NCBI RefSeq assembly: GCF_000380245.2
Contig: NZ_HG428741.1
Coordinates: 2,061,375-2,119,728, forward strand
Direction of reading: 5' to 3'
Origin: Bacillus massiliigorillae
Lineage (GTDB): Bacteria; Bacillota; Bacilli; Bacillales; DSM-1321
Length of the DNA: 58,354 bases
The translations under genes were made by a program, and so were the position numbers. Under the pieces are notes generated by a model. That model was not told the origin of the DNA and made no database searches. It saw only the letters and a program-made list of their open reading frames with translations. Below are positions 19,295 to 27,540 of the stretch, one piece after another. Numbering within the stretch: the stretch's first letter is position 1; each line of letters opens with the position of its first letter.

Positions 19295-19642
19295 TTAACC
19301 AGATTTCGGGTTTTCCTTTTGCCATTTGATAAATTCTATTACTGTTCTATACTCCTGAATTTCTTCTTTTTGAATTCCTAGCTCTTTTAATTCATATAAA
19401 AAATCAACCCATTCTTTTTCAAATTCTAGTTGAGAATCCTTATATGCTCCACTCTTTAATAGCTTTATTAAATCCACATGTAATACTTCGGCAATCCTTT
19501 TAATTACATGTATCGAAGGATTTTTATTAATGTCTCGTTCAATATTGCTTAAATATGACTTTGAAATATTCGCTAATTCTGCTAACTCTGAAAGTGTATA
19601 ACCTCTTTTTTTTCTAATTTCCGTTATATTTTTACCAATCAT
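19295..19642 (-). CDS. SinR-like XRE regulator (inside the operon)
   Basis: A 115-aa DNA-binding protein. Residues 1-65 form a Cro/CI-type helix-turn-helix (IRKKRGYTLSELAELANISKS then YLSNIERDINKNPS). The C-terminal part, EFEKEWVDFLYELKELGIQKEEIQEY followed by EFIKWQ, resembles the SinR/SinI interaction domain. In Bacillus, SinR represses matrix genes and is neutralised by SinI through this domain. It lies between the aminotransferase and Wzz genes in the same direction, so it may feed back on the operon that contains it. A second SinR-like gene is at 27048-27401. Which one binds the operators nearby is not known. Confidence 0.88.
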   Translation of the reverse strand: MIGKNITEIRKKRGYTLSELAELANISKSYLSNIERDINKNPSIHVIKRIAEVLHVDLIKLLKSGAYKDSQLEFEKEWVDFLYELKELGIQKEEIQEYRTVIEFIKWQKENPKSG

Positions 19643-19711
19643 TTATTTACCTCTTCTTCTTTTTAAGTAAGTTTTCAATCTTCCCTTTTAGAAAACCTTA
19701 ATAAAAAGGTA

Positions 19712-20866
19712 TTATTTCAATCTATCTTTTAAACATTGAATGACTCTCACCTGATCTTTTAATGTTAAATTTGAGCTTGAAGGTAAACAAATTCCCGTAG
19801 AAAAAAGACGCTCACATACACTGCCTTCTTTACAATTAGAATAATATTTAGATTGTTTAAATAGCGGTTGCATGTGTAATGGTTTCCAGACTGGACGTGC
19901 TTCAATATTGTTTTCAGCTAAAGCTTGTAATAGCTCACGAGAAGTAACATTAGCTTCTTTTTCATTAACTGTAATAGCTGTTAACCATCTTGTGGATAAT
20001 GATTCTACCAATTCTGGCATAAATTCAATTCCTTCAAAATCCGCTAACTCTTGTTTATAAATTTGAAAAATAACCCTGCGTGCTGAGATTCTATGATTTA
20101 ATACCTCTAATTGTCCTCTACCAACACCTGCTAATATATTACTCATACGATAGTTATAGCCTATTTCACTATGCTGATAATGCGGTGCAGGATCTTTAGC
20201 TTGAGTAGCTAAAAAACGTGCTTTTTCTAGTATTTCTGGTTTATGAGATACAAGCATACCTCCACCAGATGTTGTAATAATTTTATTGCCATTAAAAGAA
20301 TAAATTCCAATATCTCCAAAGGTACCACTAGCTTTCCCTTGATACATCGCCCCAAGCGATTCAGCAGCATCTTCTATTATAGGAACGTTATATTTTTGAC
20401 AGATAGAAACAAGTTCATCCATTTTTGCACTTTGACCATAAAGATTCACAATAATAACAGCTTTCGGTAACACTCCTGTATGAACAGCATCTTTAAAAGC
20501 TTCTTCTAATGCATTTGGTGACATATTCCAACTTTCGGGTTCTGAATCAATGAATACAGGATGTGCACCTTGATATAATATGGGATTAGCACTTGCGATA
20601 AAAGTTAAGCTCGAACAAAAGACTATGTCATCTTTTCCTACATCTAATATAGAAAGAGCCAAATGTATAGCGGCTGTTCCTGAACTTACAGCAACTGCCC
20701 CTTTCATACCAACATAATGTGCAAATTCCTTCTCAAACTCATCCACATTCAATCCTAATGGTGCAATCCAATTCGTTTCAAATGCCTCTTCAATATATTT
20801 CATTTCCATCCCTGACATATGAGGTGTCGAAAGGGATATTTTATTTAATAGCTTTTTTTTCAACAT
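19712..20866 (-). CDS. DegT/DnrJ/EryC1-family sugar aminotransferase (EpsN/PglE-like)
   Basis: A PLP-dependent aminotransferase acting on a nucleotide-linked 4-keto sugar. The PLP lysine is K195 in FNGNKIITTSGGG; the aspartate binding the pyridine nitrogen is in IIEDAAESLGA; AVAVSSGTAAIHLAL is the cofactor phosphate region. The N-terminus KISLSTPHMSGMEMKYIEEAF is typical of the EpsN/PglE group. The start is the ATG at 20866 behind GAGGAG; upstream in-frame ATGs run into the sugar transferase gene. Together with the dehydratase at 23527-25344 and the transferase at 20889-21500 it should make and load a 4-amino-4,6-dideoxy sugar. No hexapeptide acetyltransferase (PglD/EpsM-like) is seen nearby. 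Confidence 0.9.
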   Translation of the reverse strand: MLKKKLLNKISLSTPHMSGMEMKYIEEAFETNWIAPLGLNVDEFEKEFAHYVGMKGAVAVSSGTAAIHLALSILDVGKDDIVFCSSLTFIASANPILYQGAHPVFIDSEPESWNMSPNALEEAFKDAVHTGVLPKAVIIVNLYGQSAKMDELVSICQKYNVPIIEDAAESLGAMYQGKASGTFGDIGIYSFNGNKIITTSGGGMLVSHKPEILEKARFLATQAKDPAPHYQHSEIGYNYRMSNILAGVGRGQLEVLNHRISARRVIFQIYKQELADFEGIEFMPELVESLSTRWLTAITVNEKEANVTSRELLQALAENNIEARPVWKPLHMQPLFKQSKYYSNCKEGSVCERLFSTGICLPSSSNLTLKDQVRVIQCLKDRLK

Positions 20867-20888
20867 GGAATACTCCTCTATTACATTG

Positions 20889-21500
20889 TTAACCATGATT
20901 TTGATGTTCAGTTGAAGAACCTTTAAATACATCACTAGTAACATGCTCAGCCTGAGTAATACCTTCTGAGCGAAAAACCTTAATAAGGGTTAACCATAAT
21001 ATTTTTAAATCTAATAAAAATGATTGATTTTCTACATACCAAACATCATATTCAAATTTTTCTTCCCAAGTTATTGCATTCCTGCCATTGATTTGAGCCC
21101 ATCCAGTAATTCCTGGTCTTACAAGATGCCTTTGTGCTTGCCGTTCATTATACAGCGGAAGATACTGCATTAATAAAGGTCTTGGTCCTACTAGGCTCAA
21201 CTCTCCTTTTATAACATTTATTAATTGCGGTAGCTCATCTAAGCTATATTTCCGAAGGATTTTCCCAAAATTTGAAAGTCGAAGATGATCTGGTAATAAA
21301 CAACCTTCCTCATCTGTAGCATTATTCATCGTACGAAATTTATATAAATAAAAAGGTTTTTCATCTAAACCAGGCCGCTTCTGTACAAAAAAAATGGGTG
21401 TTCCTATTTTTATGCCTACTATAATTGCAATACATACTATTATGGGACTAAAACATATTAATAATAGTAAAGCAGTGCATAAATCAAAAATTCTTTTCAT
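20889..21500 (-). CDS. Undecaprenyl-phosphate sugar-1-phosphate transferase (EpsL/PglC-like)
   Basis: The initiating enzyme that moves a sugar-1-phosphate from its UDP carrier to undecaprenyl phosphate. One N-terminal hydrophobic segment (about residues 8-30) precedes the catalytic core with YKFRTM, DELPQLINVIKGELSLVGPRP and RPGITGWAQINGRN, all invariant family blocks. At 203 aa it is the short PglC/EpsL form. The ATG at 21500 follows GGAAG. Its position next to the aminotransferase gene suggests a bacillosamine-type or other amino sugar as the first residue. Confidence 0.92.
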   Translation of the reverse strand: MKRIFDLCTALLLLICFSPIIVCIAIIVGIKIGTPIFFVQKRPGLDEKPFYLYKFRTMNNATDEEGCLLPDHLRLSNFGKILRKYSLDELPQLINVIKGELSLVGPRPLLMQYLPLYNERQAQRHLVRPGITGWAQINGRNAITWEEKFEYDVWYVENQSFLLDLKILWLTLIKVFRSEGITQAEHVTSDVFKGSSTEHQNHG

Positions 21501-21548
21501 GCTTTCACTTCCAAAATGAATTGTTCTAGATAAAAAAAATCCCCATTT

Positions 21549-22604
21549 TCACTTAGACGAGGTTGATTGTTTTTTCCTTTTAAGGTATCCATTCGGATTA
21601 TTTAATTGCCATCGCCAAGCGTCTTTACACATCTCTTCTAAACTTTTCTTCGCTTTCCAACCCAATTCCTTAAATGCTCTAGTTGCATCTGCATAGTAAA
21701 TCGCTACATCTCCCGGTCTAGGATCACAAACTTTATAAGGAACTGTTAAACTTGTTGCACTTTCAAAAGCTCTTAAAACTTCTAAAACGCTATAACCACG
21801 CCCTGTACCTAAGTTAAAAATACCTACTTCGTTCATCTCTATCGTTTTTTTCAATGCTGCTACATGACCATTTGCTAAATCACATACATGGATATAATCT
21901 CTGACACCAGTTCCGTCACTTGTTTCATATGTGTTTCCAAATACATTTAATTCCTTTAGTTCACCAATCGCTACTTTTGTTATATAAGGCATAAGGTTAT
22001 TCGGAATACCGATTGAATCTTCACCAATCAAACCACTTTCATGTGCACCAATTGGATTGAAATATCTTAAAATAGAAATACTCCAACTTGAATCGGAAAT
22101 ATATACATCATGAAGCATTTCTTCAATCATTCGTTTCGTTCTTCCATAAGGGTTTCTAACCTCTAATGGAAAATCTTCAGTAATAGGCAGCGTCTCGGGC
22201 AAACCATATACTGTTGCAGATGAACTAAACACAATATTTTTCACATTATATTTTTGCATAACTGTACATAAAGATATTGTGCTGATTAAATTCTTTTCAA
22301 AATATAGGAGTGGATTGACAACTGATTCCCCTACAGCTTTTAAACCAGCAAAATGAATGACAGCCTCTATACTATTTTCTTGAAATACACGCTCTAACTC
22401 CAGCTCATTTAATAAATCTATTTCGTAAACTTTAATGGTTTTCCCAGTAATTTGCTGGACACGTTGTAGAGCTATTGGATTGCTATTTGAAAAATTATCT
22501 ACGATAACAACTTCATAATCAGCATTAAGAAGTTCAATGCAGGTATGGCTGCCTATATAACCAGCTCCACCCGTAACTAAAATCGCTATATTGAACACCT
22601 CCAA
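21549..22604 (-). CDS. galE: UDP-glucose 4-epimerase, start unclear (TTG 22604 or ATA 22589)
   Basis: Interconverts UDP-glucose and UDP-galactose. NAD-binding TGGAGYIGSHTC, FSSSATVYG and YGRTKRMIEE (Tyr/Lys pair) are all present, and length is normal. GalE proteins usually begin M-A-I-L-V-T-G-G. Here the codon at that methionine is ATA (22589), eight bases after a strong GGAGG. The only canonical start codons in frame are a TTG at 22604 and a GTG at 22598, which lie on or touching the ribosome site. The coordinates give the longest form; initiation at ATA is plausible but unproven. It is followed by the sugar transferase gene. Confidence 0.93.
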   Translation of the reverse strand: MEVFNIAILVTGGAGYIGSHTCIELLNADYEVVIVDNFSNSNPIALQRVQQITGKTIKVYEIDLLNELELERVFQENSIEAVIHFAGLKAVGESVVNPLLYFEKNLISTISLCTVMQKYNVKNIVFSSSATVYGLPETLPITEDFPLEVRNPYGRTKRMIEEMLHDVYISDSSWSISILRYFNPIGAHESGLIGEDSIGIPNNLMPYITKVAIGELKELNVFGNTYETSDGTGVRDYIHVCDLANGHVAALKKTIEMNEVGIFNLGTGRGYSVLEVLRAFESATSLTVPYKVCDPRPGDVAIYYADATRAFKELGWKAKKSLEEMCKDAWRWQLNNPNGYLKRKKQSTSSK

Positions 22605-22615
22605 AGATTAAGATT

Positions 22616-23509
22616 TTAATTAGCTAATCTCTTTTGTGTTAATTCGCGCTCAATAATACCAGTAATAAAATGTAAAACTTTATCCCTTAAATCAACTTGT
22701 TCTAAAGCCATTTCTATCGTTGTTTGAATAAACCCCATTTTTTCACCTACATCATATCGAACGCCTTCAAACTCGTATGCATATATCGCCTCATACTCAA
22801 TTAATTTACTTATTGCATCAGTTAATTGAACCTCCCCCCCTGCCCCTGGCTGTTGATTGGCTAAAATCTCAAAAATTTGCGGATTCAAAATATAGCGTCC
22901 CATTATAGCTAAATTTGAAGGTGCTTCAGATTGTTTTGGTTTTTCAACTAAGTTTGTAATTAGATGTGATCGATTCCCTATAGACTTTGCATGAATGATT
23001 CCATATCGAGAAACTTCATCCATTGATACTTGCTGGACACCTAAAATAGAACTTTGATAATGCTCATATTGTTCAATTAATTGTTTGAGACAAGGTTTAT
23101 CTGCTCTGACAATATCATCTCCAAGTAAAACTGCAAAAGGCTCATTGCCAATAAATTTCCGTGCACACCAAACAGCATGACCTAATCCTTTCGGCTCCTT
23201 TTGACGAATATAATGTATATCTACTAGTTTTGATGACTTTTGCACTTCTTCTAATAACTCAAATTTTCCTTTTTCAAAAAGTGTTTTCTCTAATTCAAAA
23301 GAATGATCAAAATGATCTTCAATTGCTCGTTTCCCTTTACCTGTTACTATAATAATATCTTCAATTCCTGATTCGATTGCTTCCTCAACAATATATTGAA
23401 TCGTTGGTTTATCAACAATCGGCAACATTTCTTTAGGCATTGCTTTTGTGGCCGGTAAAAATCTAGTACCAAGTCCAGCAGCCGGAATAATCGCTTTTCT
23501 TATTTTCAA
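22616..23509 (-). CDS. galU: UTP-glucose-1-phosphate uridylyltransferase
   Basis: Makes UDP-glucose from glucose-1-phosphate and UTP (GalU/GtaB). The nucleotidyltransferase signature IPAAGLGTRFLPATKAMPKEM is at the N-terminus, followed by IQYIVEEAIESGIEDIIIVTG and LGDDI. The start is taken as TTG at 23509 (giving M-K-I-R-K-A-I), nine bases after GGGAG; a TTG at 23530 precedes that site. It supplies both the dehydrogenase (15681-17018) and GalE. It begins 17 bases after the dehydratase stop, so the two are co-transcribed. Confidence 0.93.
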   Translation of the reverse strand: MKIRKAIIPAAGLGTRFLPATKAMPKEMLPIVDKPTIQYIVEEAIESGIEDIIIVTGKGKRAIEDHFDHSFELEKTLFEKGKFELLEEVQKSSKLVDIHYIRQKEPKGLGHAVWCARKFIGNEPFAVLLGDDIVRADKPCLKQLIEQYEHYQSSILGVQQVSMDEVSRYGIIHAKSIGNRSHLITNLVEKPKQSEAPSNLAIMGRYILNPQIFEILANQQPGAGGEVQLTDAISKLIEYEAIYAYEFEGVRYDVGEKMGFIQTTIEMALEQVDLRDKVLHFITGIIERELTQKRLAN

Positions 23510-23526
23510 TTTTATAAACTCCCTTA

Positions 23527-25344
23527 TCAAGATATTGATAACGCCGAATGTGAAACCTTTTTAAGGTTAGCAGTTTCAATGATTTTCTTTCTTAAAATGT
23601 CTTTTTCTAGAAAAGCATAGTTGGCAATAATATCTTCAATTTCTGAAATATAAAGATCCCTCGCTTTACCTACATAAATATTTGGATATACCTGTTCATC
23701 ATAGATTTCATTTTCATTTAGTAATTCTTCAAAAAGCTTTTCTCCCTGACGAATTCCAATATACTTAATTTCTATTTCATCAGTTGTATGACCGGATAAC
23801 TTTATTAAATTTCTTGCTAAATCAACAATTTTCACCGGCTCACCCATATCTAATACGAAAATCTCTCCACCTTGAGCAAGTACCCCTGATTGTATTACTA
23901 GCCTTGATGCTTCAGGTATTGTCATAAAGTAACGCTCCATATTTGGATCTGTGACAGTAACTGGTCCTCCATTTTCTATTTGTTTTGTAAACAAAGGAAT
24001 TACACTACCACGGCTTCCTAATACATTTCCAAATCTCACAACTACAAATTTCGTCTTACTTTCTTCATTCATTTGTTGAATAAGCATTTCTGATAATTTC
24101 TTCGTAGCACCCATTACACTTGTAGGATTTACAGCTTTATCACTTGAAATCATCACAAAGACTTGAACATTGTGCCAACTGGCAGCCTTTGCAACGTTTG
24201 ACGTTCCAATCAAATTATTCTTAACTGCTTCTTCGGGATTACGTTCCATCAATGGCACATGTTTATGGGCTGCAGCATGGTACACAACATTAGGAAGATA
24301 ATGCGCCATAATAGAAAACATTTTCTTTTCATCTTGTATATCTGCAATTTCAGTTAGAAATTCGATATTACTATGTTTATATGTTTCCTTCAGTTCCATT
24401 TCAATGGTATAAATACTGTTTTCTCCATGACCTAATAATATTAATTGTTTCGGATTAAACTGAGCAATTTGGCGACATATTTCTGATCCGATTGAACCAC
24501 CTGCACCTGTAACGAGTATGACTTGGTTTGTGATACATTCAGAGATACTTTCCATATCTAATTGAACAGGTTCTCTACCTAATATATCTTCTACTTGAAC
24601 ATCACGGAATTTAGTAACAGAAAGCTTTCCAGTTAATAAATCTTCTAGCATTGGTAATATTTGCGTTCTTGCATCTGTTTTAGCACATTCTTGGAAAATG
24701 ATATTTAATCGTTCTCTGTTTAAAGAAGGAATAGCTATAATAATATGTTCAATGTTTAATTCTTGCACAATTTGTTCGATATTCTTTATTTTTCCTACCA
24801 CCGGCACTCCTAATATATCCAGCTTTTGTTTATTATAATTATCATCAATGAATGCAACGGGAAGTAAATTAGCTACGTTTCCGCTCTTAAGCTGCCTGGC
24901 TACCATCGTCCCTGCTGATCCTGCCCCAATAATTAATGTTCTTTTTTTAGCATATGTTGTTAAGTACGAATCTCGATATATACGCCAGCAAAATCGAGAA
25001 CCACCTATAAAGAATAAATATAATAGCCAGTTAACAATCACCAATCTTATATCAATATTTTGAAATAACATTAGTTGGATAACAGATGAAATGACAATAG
25101 AAGTCGATACGGTTTTAAAAATAAAAACTAATTCTCGAATGCTAGCATATTCCCAAGCTTTTTGATATAAACGATAAATGAATGAAAAGAAATAATGACA
25201 TAATAAAATAAGAAGAGATGCACTAATCACTTGCTTTGTTAGAGCTACTTGTGCAGAAAACAGTAATAAATGACTTATAAAAGTAGCAGCTAAGACTAAG
25301 ATCGTATCCACAAATAATAATAAGGATAGCCTTTGATAATTCAT
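23527..25344 (-). CDS. Membrane nucleotide-sugar 4,6-dehydratase (CapD/EpsC/PglF-like)
   Basis: A 605-aa protein with about four N-terminal transmembrane helices (residues 10-115). A first Rossmann domain (LIIGAGSAGTMVARQL) follows, then a catalytic SDR domain with LVTGAGGSIGSEICRQ and SSDKAVNPTSVMGATKK, as in PglF/EpsC/CapD. These enzymes convert UDP-N-acetylglucosamine to its 4-keto-6-deoxy form, the substrate for DegT aminotransferases such as the one at 19712-20866. It is the first enzyme gene after the SinR-type operators, with ATG at 25344 behind AGGGGG, and probably opens the main biosynthetic transcript. Confidence 0.92.
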   Translation of the reverse strand: MNYQRLSLLLFVDTILVLAATFISHLLLFSAQVALTKQVISASLLILLCHYFFSFIYRLYQKAWEYASIRELVFIFKTVSTSIVISSVIQLMLFQNIDIRLVIVNWLLYLFFIGGSRFCWRIYRDSYLTTYAKKRTLIIGAGSAGTMVARQLKSGNVANLLPVAFIDDNYNKQKLDILGVPVVGKIKNIEQIVQELNIEHIIIAIPSLNRERLNIIFQECAKTDARTQILPMLEDLLTGKLSVTKFRDVQVEDILGREPVQLDMESISECITNQVILVTGAGGSIGSEICRQIAQFNPKQLILLGHGENSIYTIEMELKETYKHSNIEFLTEIADIQDEKKMFSIMAHYLPNVVYHAAAHKHVPLMERNPEEAVKNNLIGTSNVAKAASWHNVQVFVMISSDKAVNPTSVMGATKKLSEMLIQQMNEESKTKFVVVRFGNVLGSRGSVIPLFTKQIENGGPVTVTDPNMERYFMTIPEASRLVIQSGVLAQGGEIFVLDMGEPVKIVDLARNLIKLSGHTTDEIEIKYIGIRQGEKLFEELLNENEIYDEQVYPNIYVGKARDLYISEIEDIIANYAFLEKDILRKKIIETANLKKVSHSALSIS

Positions 25345-25434
25345 TCTGATCCCCCTATCATAAAACCGACACTATTCATTACATTACTTAAGCATTTTAT
25401 AATGCTTTCATAAAATAATGAAAAACAGGGCATT

Positions 25435-25546
25435 TAACCCCCCCTCACATCATACTCTCGACGACTGGCGTCTAAGGTTTATGCAAACCCACAGCATGAC
25501 CGAGTGCCTCCATTCTTACTGGTAAGGAGACATCACCAAATGATTA
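25435..25546 (-). mobile_element. Relic of an IS200/IS605-type (tnpB) element, 3' end
   Basis: On the minus strand an open stretch without a start reads S-F-G-D-V-S-L-P-V-R-M-E-A-L-G-H-A-V-G, ending LHKP and a stop near 25476. It looks like the C-terminal tail of a TnpB protein, followed by a G-rich run that would fit an element right end. Upstream of it the frame is closed by a TAA, so only a fragment is left. It lies between the SinR-type operators and the dehydratase gene, and so becomes part of the eps leader. Assignment is from the look of the tail only and needs a database match. Confidence 0.4.
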
Positions 25547-25547
25547 T

Positions 25548-25585
25548 GTTCTTTATTCACCACACTTTTGTTCTCAATAAAGAAC
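25548..25585 (-). promoter_or_regulatory. SinR-type operator region upstream of the biosynthetic operon
   Basis: GTTCTCAATAAAGAAC at 25570-25585 is an inverted repeat whose minus strand reads GTTCTTT, the SinR consensus (GTTCTYT) of Bacillus subtilis. A further GTTCTTT lies on the plus strand at 25548-25554. The identical 16-mer occurs upstream of the SinI-like gene (26202-26217). The site is about 205 bases before the dehydratase start and probably controls its promoter. Binding is inferred from the match and from the SinR/SinI genes close by. Confidence 0.7.
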
Positions 25586-25739
25586 AATGATACAAAAAAA
25601 ATTTGCTTTCTTTTAATGGACTCGCTCAGTTGGTAGCTATTAATATCTAAGTTATTCCACAAAAAGAAATCAAAATTTTCAGATTTTAAATAAATATTTT
25701 TATATTATAAAACACATTAATTTCCATTATTTCTTAAGC

Positions 25740-25925
25740 CTATTTCTGCTTTTGCATAAGTAATATATCTAACTTCGTTTCTATACGATTTAACGTTTGT
25801 AAAAGATTTTCTTGAAAATCTACATCTTTTTGATTATTCGTTCTAGCAGCTTCATACATCCATTGCTCTTGGTAATTCAATGCCCTAGGTAATGAACTAA
25901 TCTTATTTACACCAGTATGCTTCAA
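25740..25925 (-). CDS. Small protein of unknown function, downstream of sinI
   Basis: A 61-aa polar protein starting at TTG 25925 behind GAGGGAAG, 29 bases after the SinI-like stop. The C-terminal half (NLLQTLNRIETKLDILLMQKQ) is an amphipathic, probably coiled-coil helix. No family is recognised. Co-transcription with the antirepressor suggests a regulatory or partner-binding role, but nothing in the sequence proves that it is made. Confidence 0.45.
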   Translation of the reverse strand: MKHTGVNKISSLPRALNYQEQWMYEAARTNNQKDVDFQENLLQTLNRIETKLDILLMQKQK

Positions 25926-25954
25926 TATATTTCACTTCCCTCTATATAATTACA

Positions 25955-26104
25955 CTATATTGTTTTGTCATTGCTAATAAGATTTGAATTATTTGTAAGA
26001 TAATCTAGAACTTCTTGAGGTGTTAATCCTATTTTCTTTGCTTCTAACATCAATAAAATCCAATCTTTATCAATCTCTTCTCCAAAATTCATCAAGACTT
26101 CCAT
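25955..26104 (-). CDS. sinI: SinI-family antirepressor (49 aa)
   Basis: A very short gene. ATG at 26104 lies seven bases after AAGGAG and encodes 49 residues. The core D-K-D-W-I-L-L-M-L-E-A-K-K-I-G-L-T-P-Q-E followed by VLDYL matches the SinI pattern (D-x-E-W-V-x-L-M-x-E-A with G-L/I-S/T-x-E-E-I/V). SinI binds the C-terminal domain of SinR and relieves repression of matrix genes. A SinR-type operator lies 98 bases upstream (26202-26217), so SinR may also repress its own antagonist. Two SinR-like proteins with matching C-terminal domains are encoded at 27048-27401 and 19295-19642. Confidence 0.85.
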   Translation of the reverse strand: MEVLMNFGEEIDKDWILLMLEAKKIGLTPQEVLDYLTNNSNLISNDKTI

Positions 26105-26201
26105 CCCCTTGCTCCTTAACTAGATAATCAAAGCCTCGTTTATATGTTTTTATTTTATATACTTTAATTTTTATTAAAGGTCTCATTAATCAACTTAAAT
26201 T

Positions 26202-26217
26202 GTTCTCAATAAAGAAC
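26202..26217 (-). promoter_or_regulatory. SinR-type operator upstream of sinI
   Basis: GTTCTCAATAAAGAAC, identical over 16 bases to the operator at 25570-25585. The minus strand gives GTTCTTT, the SinR box. It lies about 100 bases before the sinI start, suggesting that SinR controls its antirepressor and the eps genes through the same sequence. Confidence 0.7.
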
Positions 26218-27047
26218 GATTTATTTACAAGGATTATTATATGGTTTAATTTGTTAATTATCAATATTTTTTTATTTATTTTTAAAATATTTATATTTTA
26301 ATGAAAACAAAATGCCCACTTTTAAAAATTATATCGATTGAACTTTCTTTGTACCACCCTCCAAATATCTATTTTTTGGCTCTAAAATATTTGTAACTGA
26401 AAACAAAAGGTTTAAAAAATTTCTTGTAGAGGAATGTCTATTTTTCACGCAATTTAACATCTAATTGAAAAAAGAAGGTCAAATCACTTACAAATTTCCA
26501 AAACCGTTATTTGATATTGTCGATAAACCTCTTAAATTGTCGCAACATTCTTATTCAAATAGGCTTTTCTTCACATCTAAGTAGATGGTACAATTTAACT
26601 ACATTCACATAGTGAAAACAAGTAAAATTGACCTGTTTAAATATTATGTTCGTAAATACGATATATGATATACTCGTTTTCTGAAATAGAACTAAATCAT
26701 TTAACAAGCTAAATTAATTCCCATTAGTTCATAAGTAATAGAAATGTTTAAGAAAATTGTAAGTGCTTTGATGTATCTTAAATACACCTAGTATTAACAC
26801 TATATTTAAGTGATTTGTAAGTGTTATGAAGTATTATAAAAAAATAAAAGGACCTAATAGAAAAATTCCATTAAGCCCTGTTCACTTTTACCTATTAAAT
26901 TTAAAGCCTGTAATAAAGGCCGAAAATAATTTTAATTCAAGTAATTAAAGATTTTCTTTATTACACCAAAAACTACTACAACCGTATTCTAATCAAACAA
27001 TCACTTATGTTTTAACAATTTACATACAACTAAATTTAACAACTCAT
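26218..27047. other. Long AT-rich gene-free region between sinR and sinI
   Basis: About 830 bases with no convincing coding sequence on either strand. TTGTAAGTG occurs three times: on the plus strand near 26759 and 26815, and on the minus strand near 26489. The two plus copies sit in a longer imperfect repeat (TGTAAGTG, then TTATGAAGTAT or TTTGATGTAT). The sequence is very AT-rich and may hold promoters or binding sites for other biofilm regulators. No terminator or RNA family is recognised. Confidence 0.4.
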
Positions 27048-27401
27048 CTAATTTTTATTGTGTTGCTGCCATTTTTGAAATTCAAGAAACTGTCTAAACT
27101 GTTCTTTACTTACACCTGATTCCATAGCATTTTTTGCGAGTTCCAGCCATTCTTCATCAAGTAACGTTGTAGGGTCAGAATCTTCAGTTTCTTTATTATT
27201 AACAAGCTGATCTACACTAATACCTAAAACATTAGAAACCTTTTCTAAAAATTGAATAGAAGGATTTATTTGAATTTCTCGTTCAACGGAGGAAATATAC
27301 GATTTTGCTACTCCTGCACGATTAGCTACCTCGGTTAACGATAGCCCGTTTTTAAGTCTAAGTTCCTGTATACGTTTACCTATAGCTATATTGTTACCCA
27401 T
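27048..27401 (-). CDS. sinR: SinR-like master repressor
   Basis: A 117-aa XRE regulator. The N-terminal helix-turn-helix has IGKRIQELRLKNGLSLTEVA then AGVAKSYISSVEREIQINPS, very close to SinR. The C-terminal LLDEEWLELAKNAMESGVSKEQFRQFLEFQKW is the SinI-binding/dimerisation domain. The start is the ATG at 27401 behind AAAGG; an in-frame GTG upstream lies in that site. It is transcribed toward the SinI-like gene and the biosynthetic operon. It is more SinR-like than the paralogue at 19295-19642 and is the best candidate for binding the two GTTCTCAATAAAGAAC sites. Confidence 0.9.
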   Translation of the reverse strand: MGNNIAIGKRIQELRLKNGLSLTEVANRAGVAKSYISSVEREIQINPSIQFLEKVSNVLGISVDQLVNNKETEDSDPTTLLDEEWLELAKNAMESGVSKEQFRQFLEFQKWQQHNKN

Positions 27402-27540
27402 AATAATCACCTTTTATAAAAAATCAGACTCCTTATCAGAATGATACCATAAACAAAAATGTTTGAGAATGTTTCTTAAATTGATTTTGAGATTATTATC
27501 TAAAATAACTGTTGTTACACATACAATATTCAGCATTTCA

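Noticed and set aside
26740..26840. A CRISPR array suggested by repeated TTGTAAGTG
   Set aside because: Copies are few, short, imperfect and irregularly spaced, with no cas genes.
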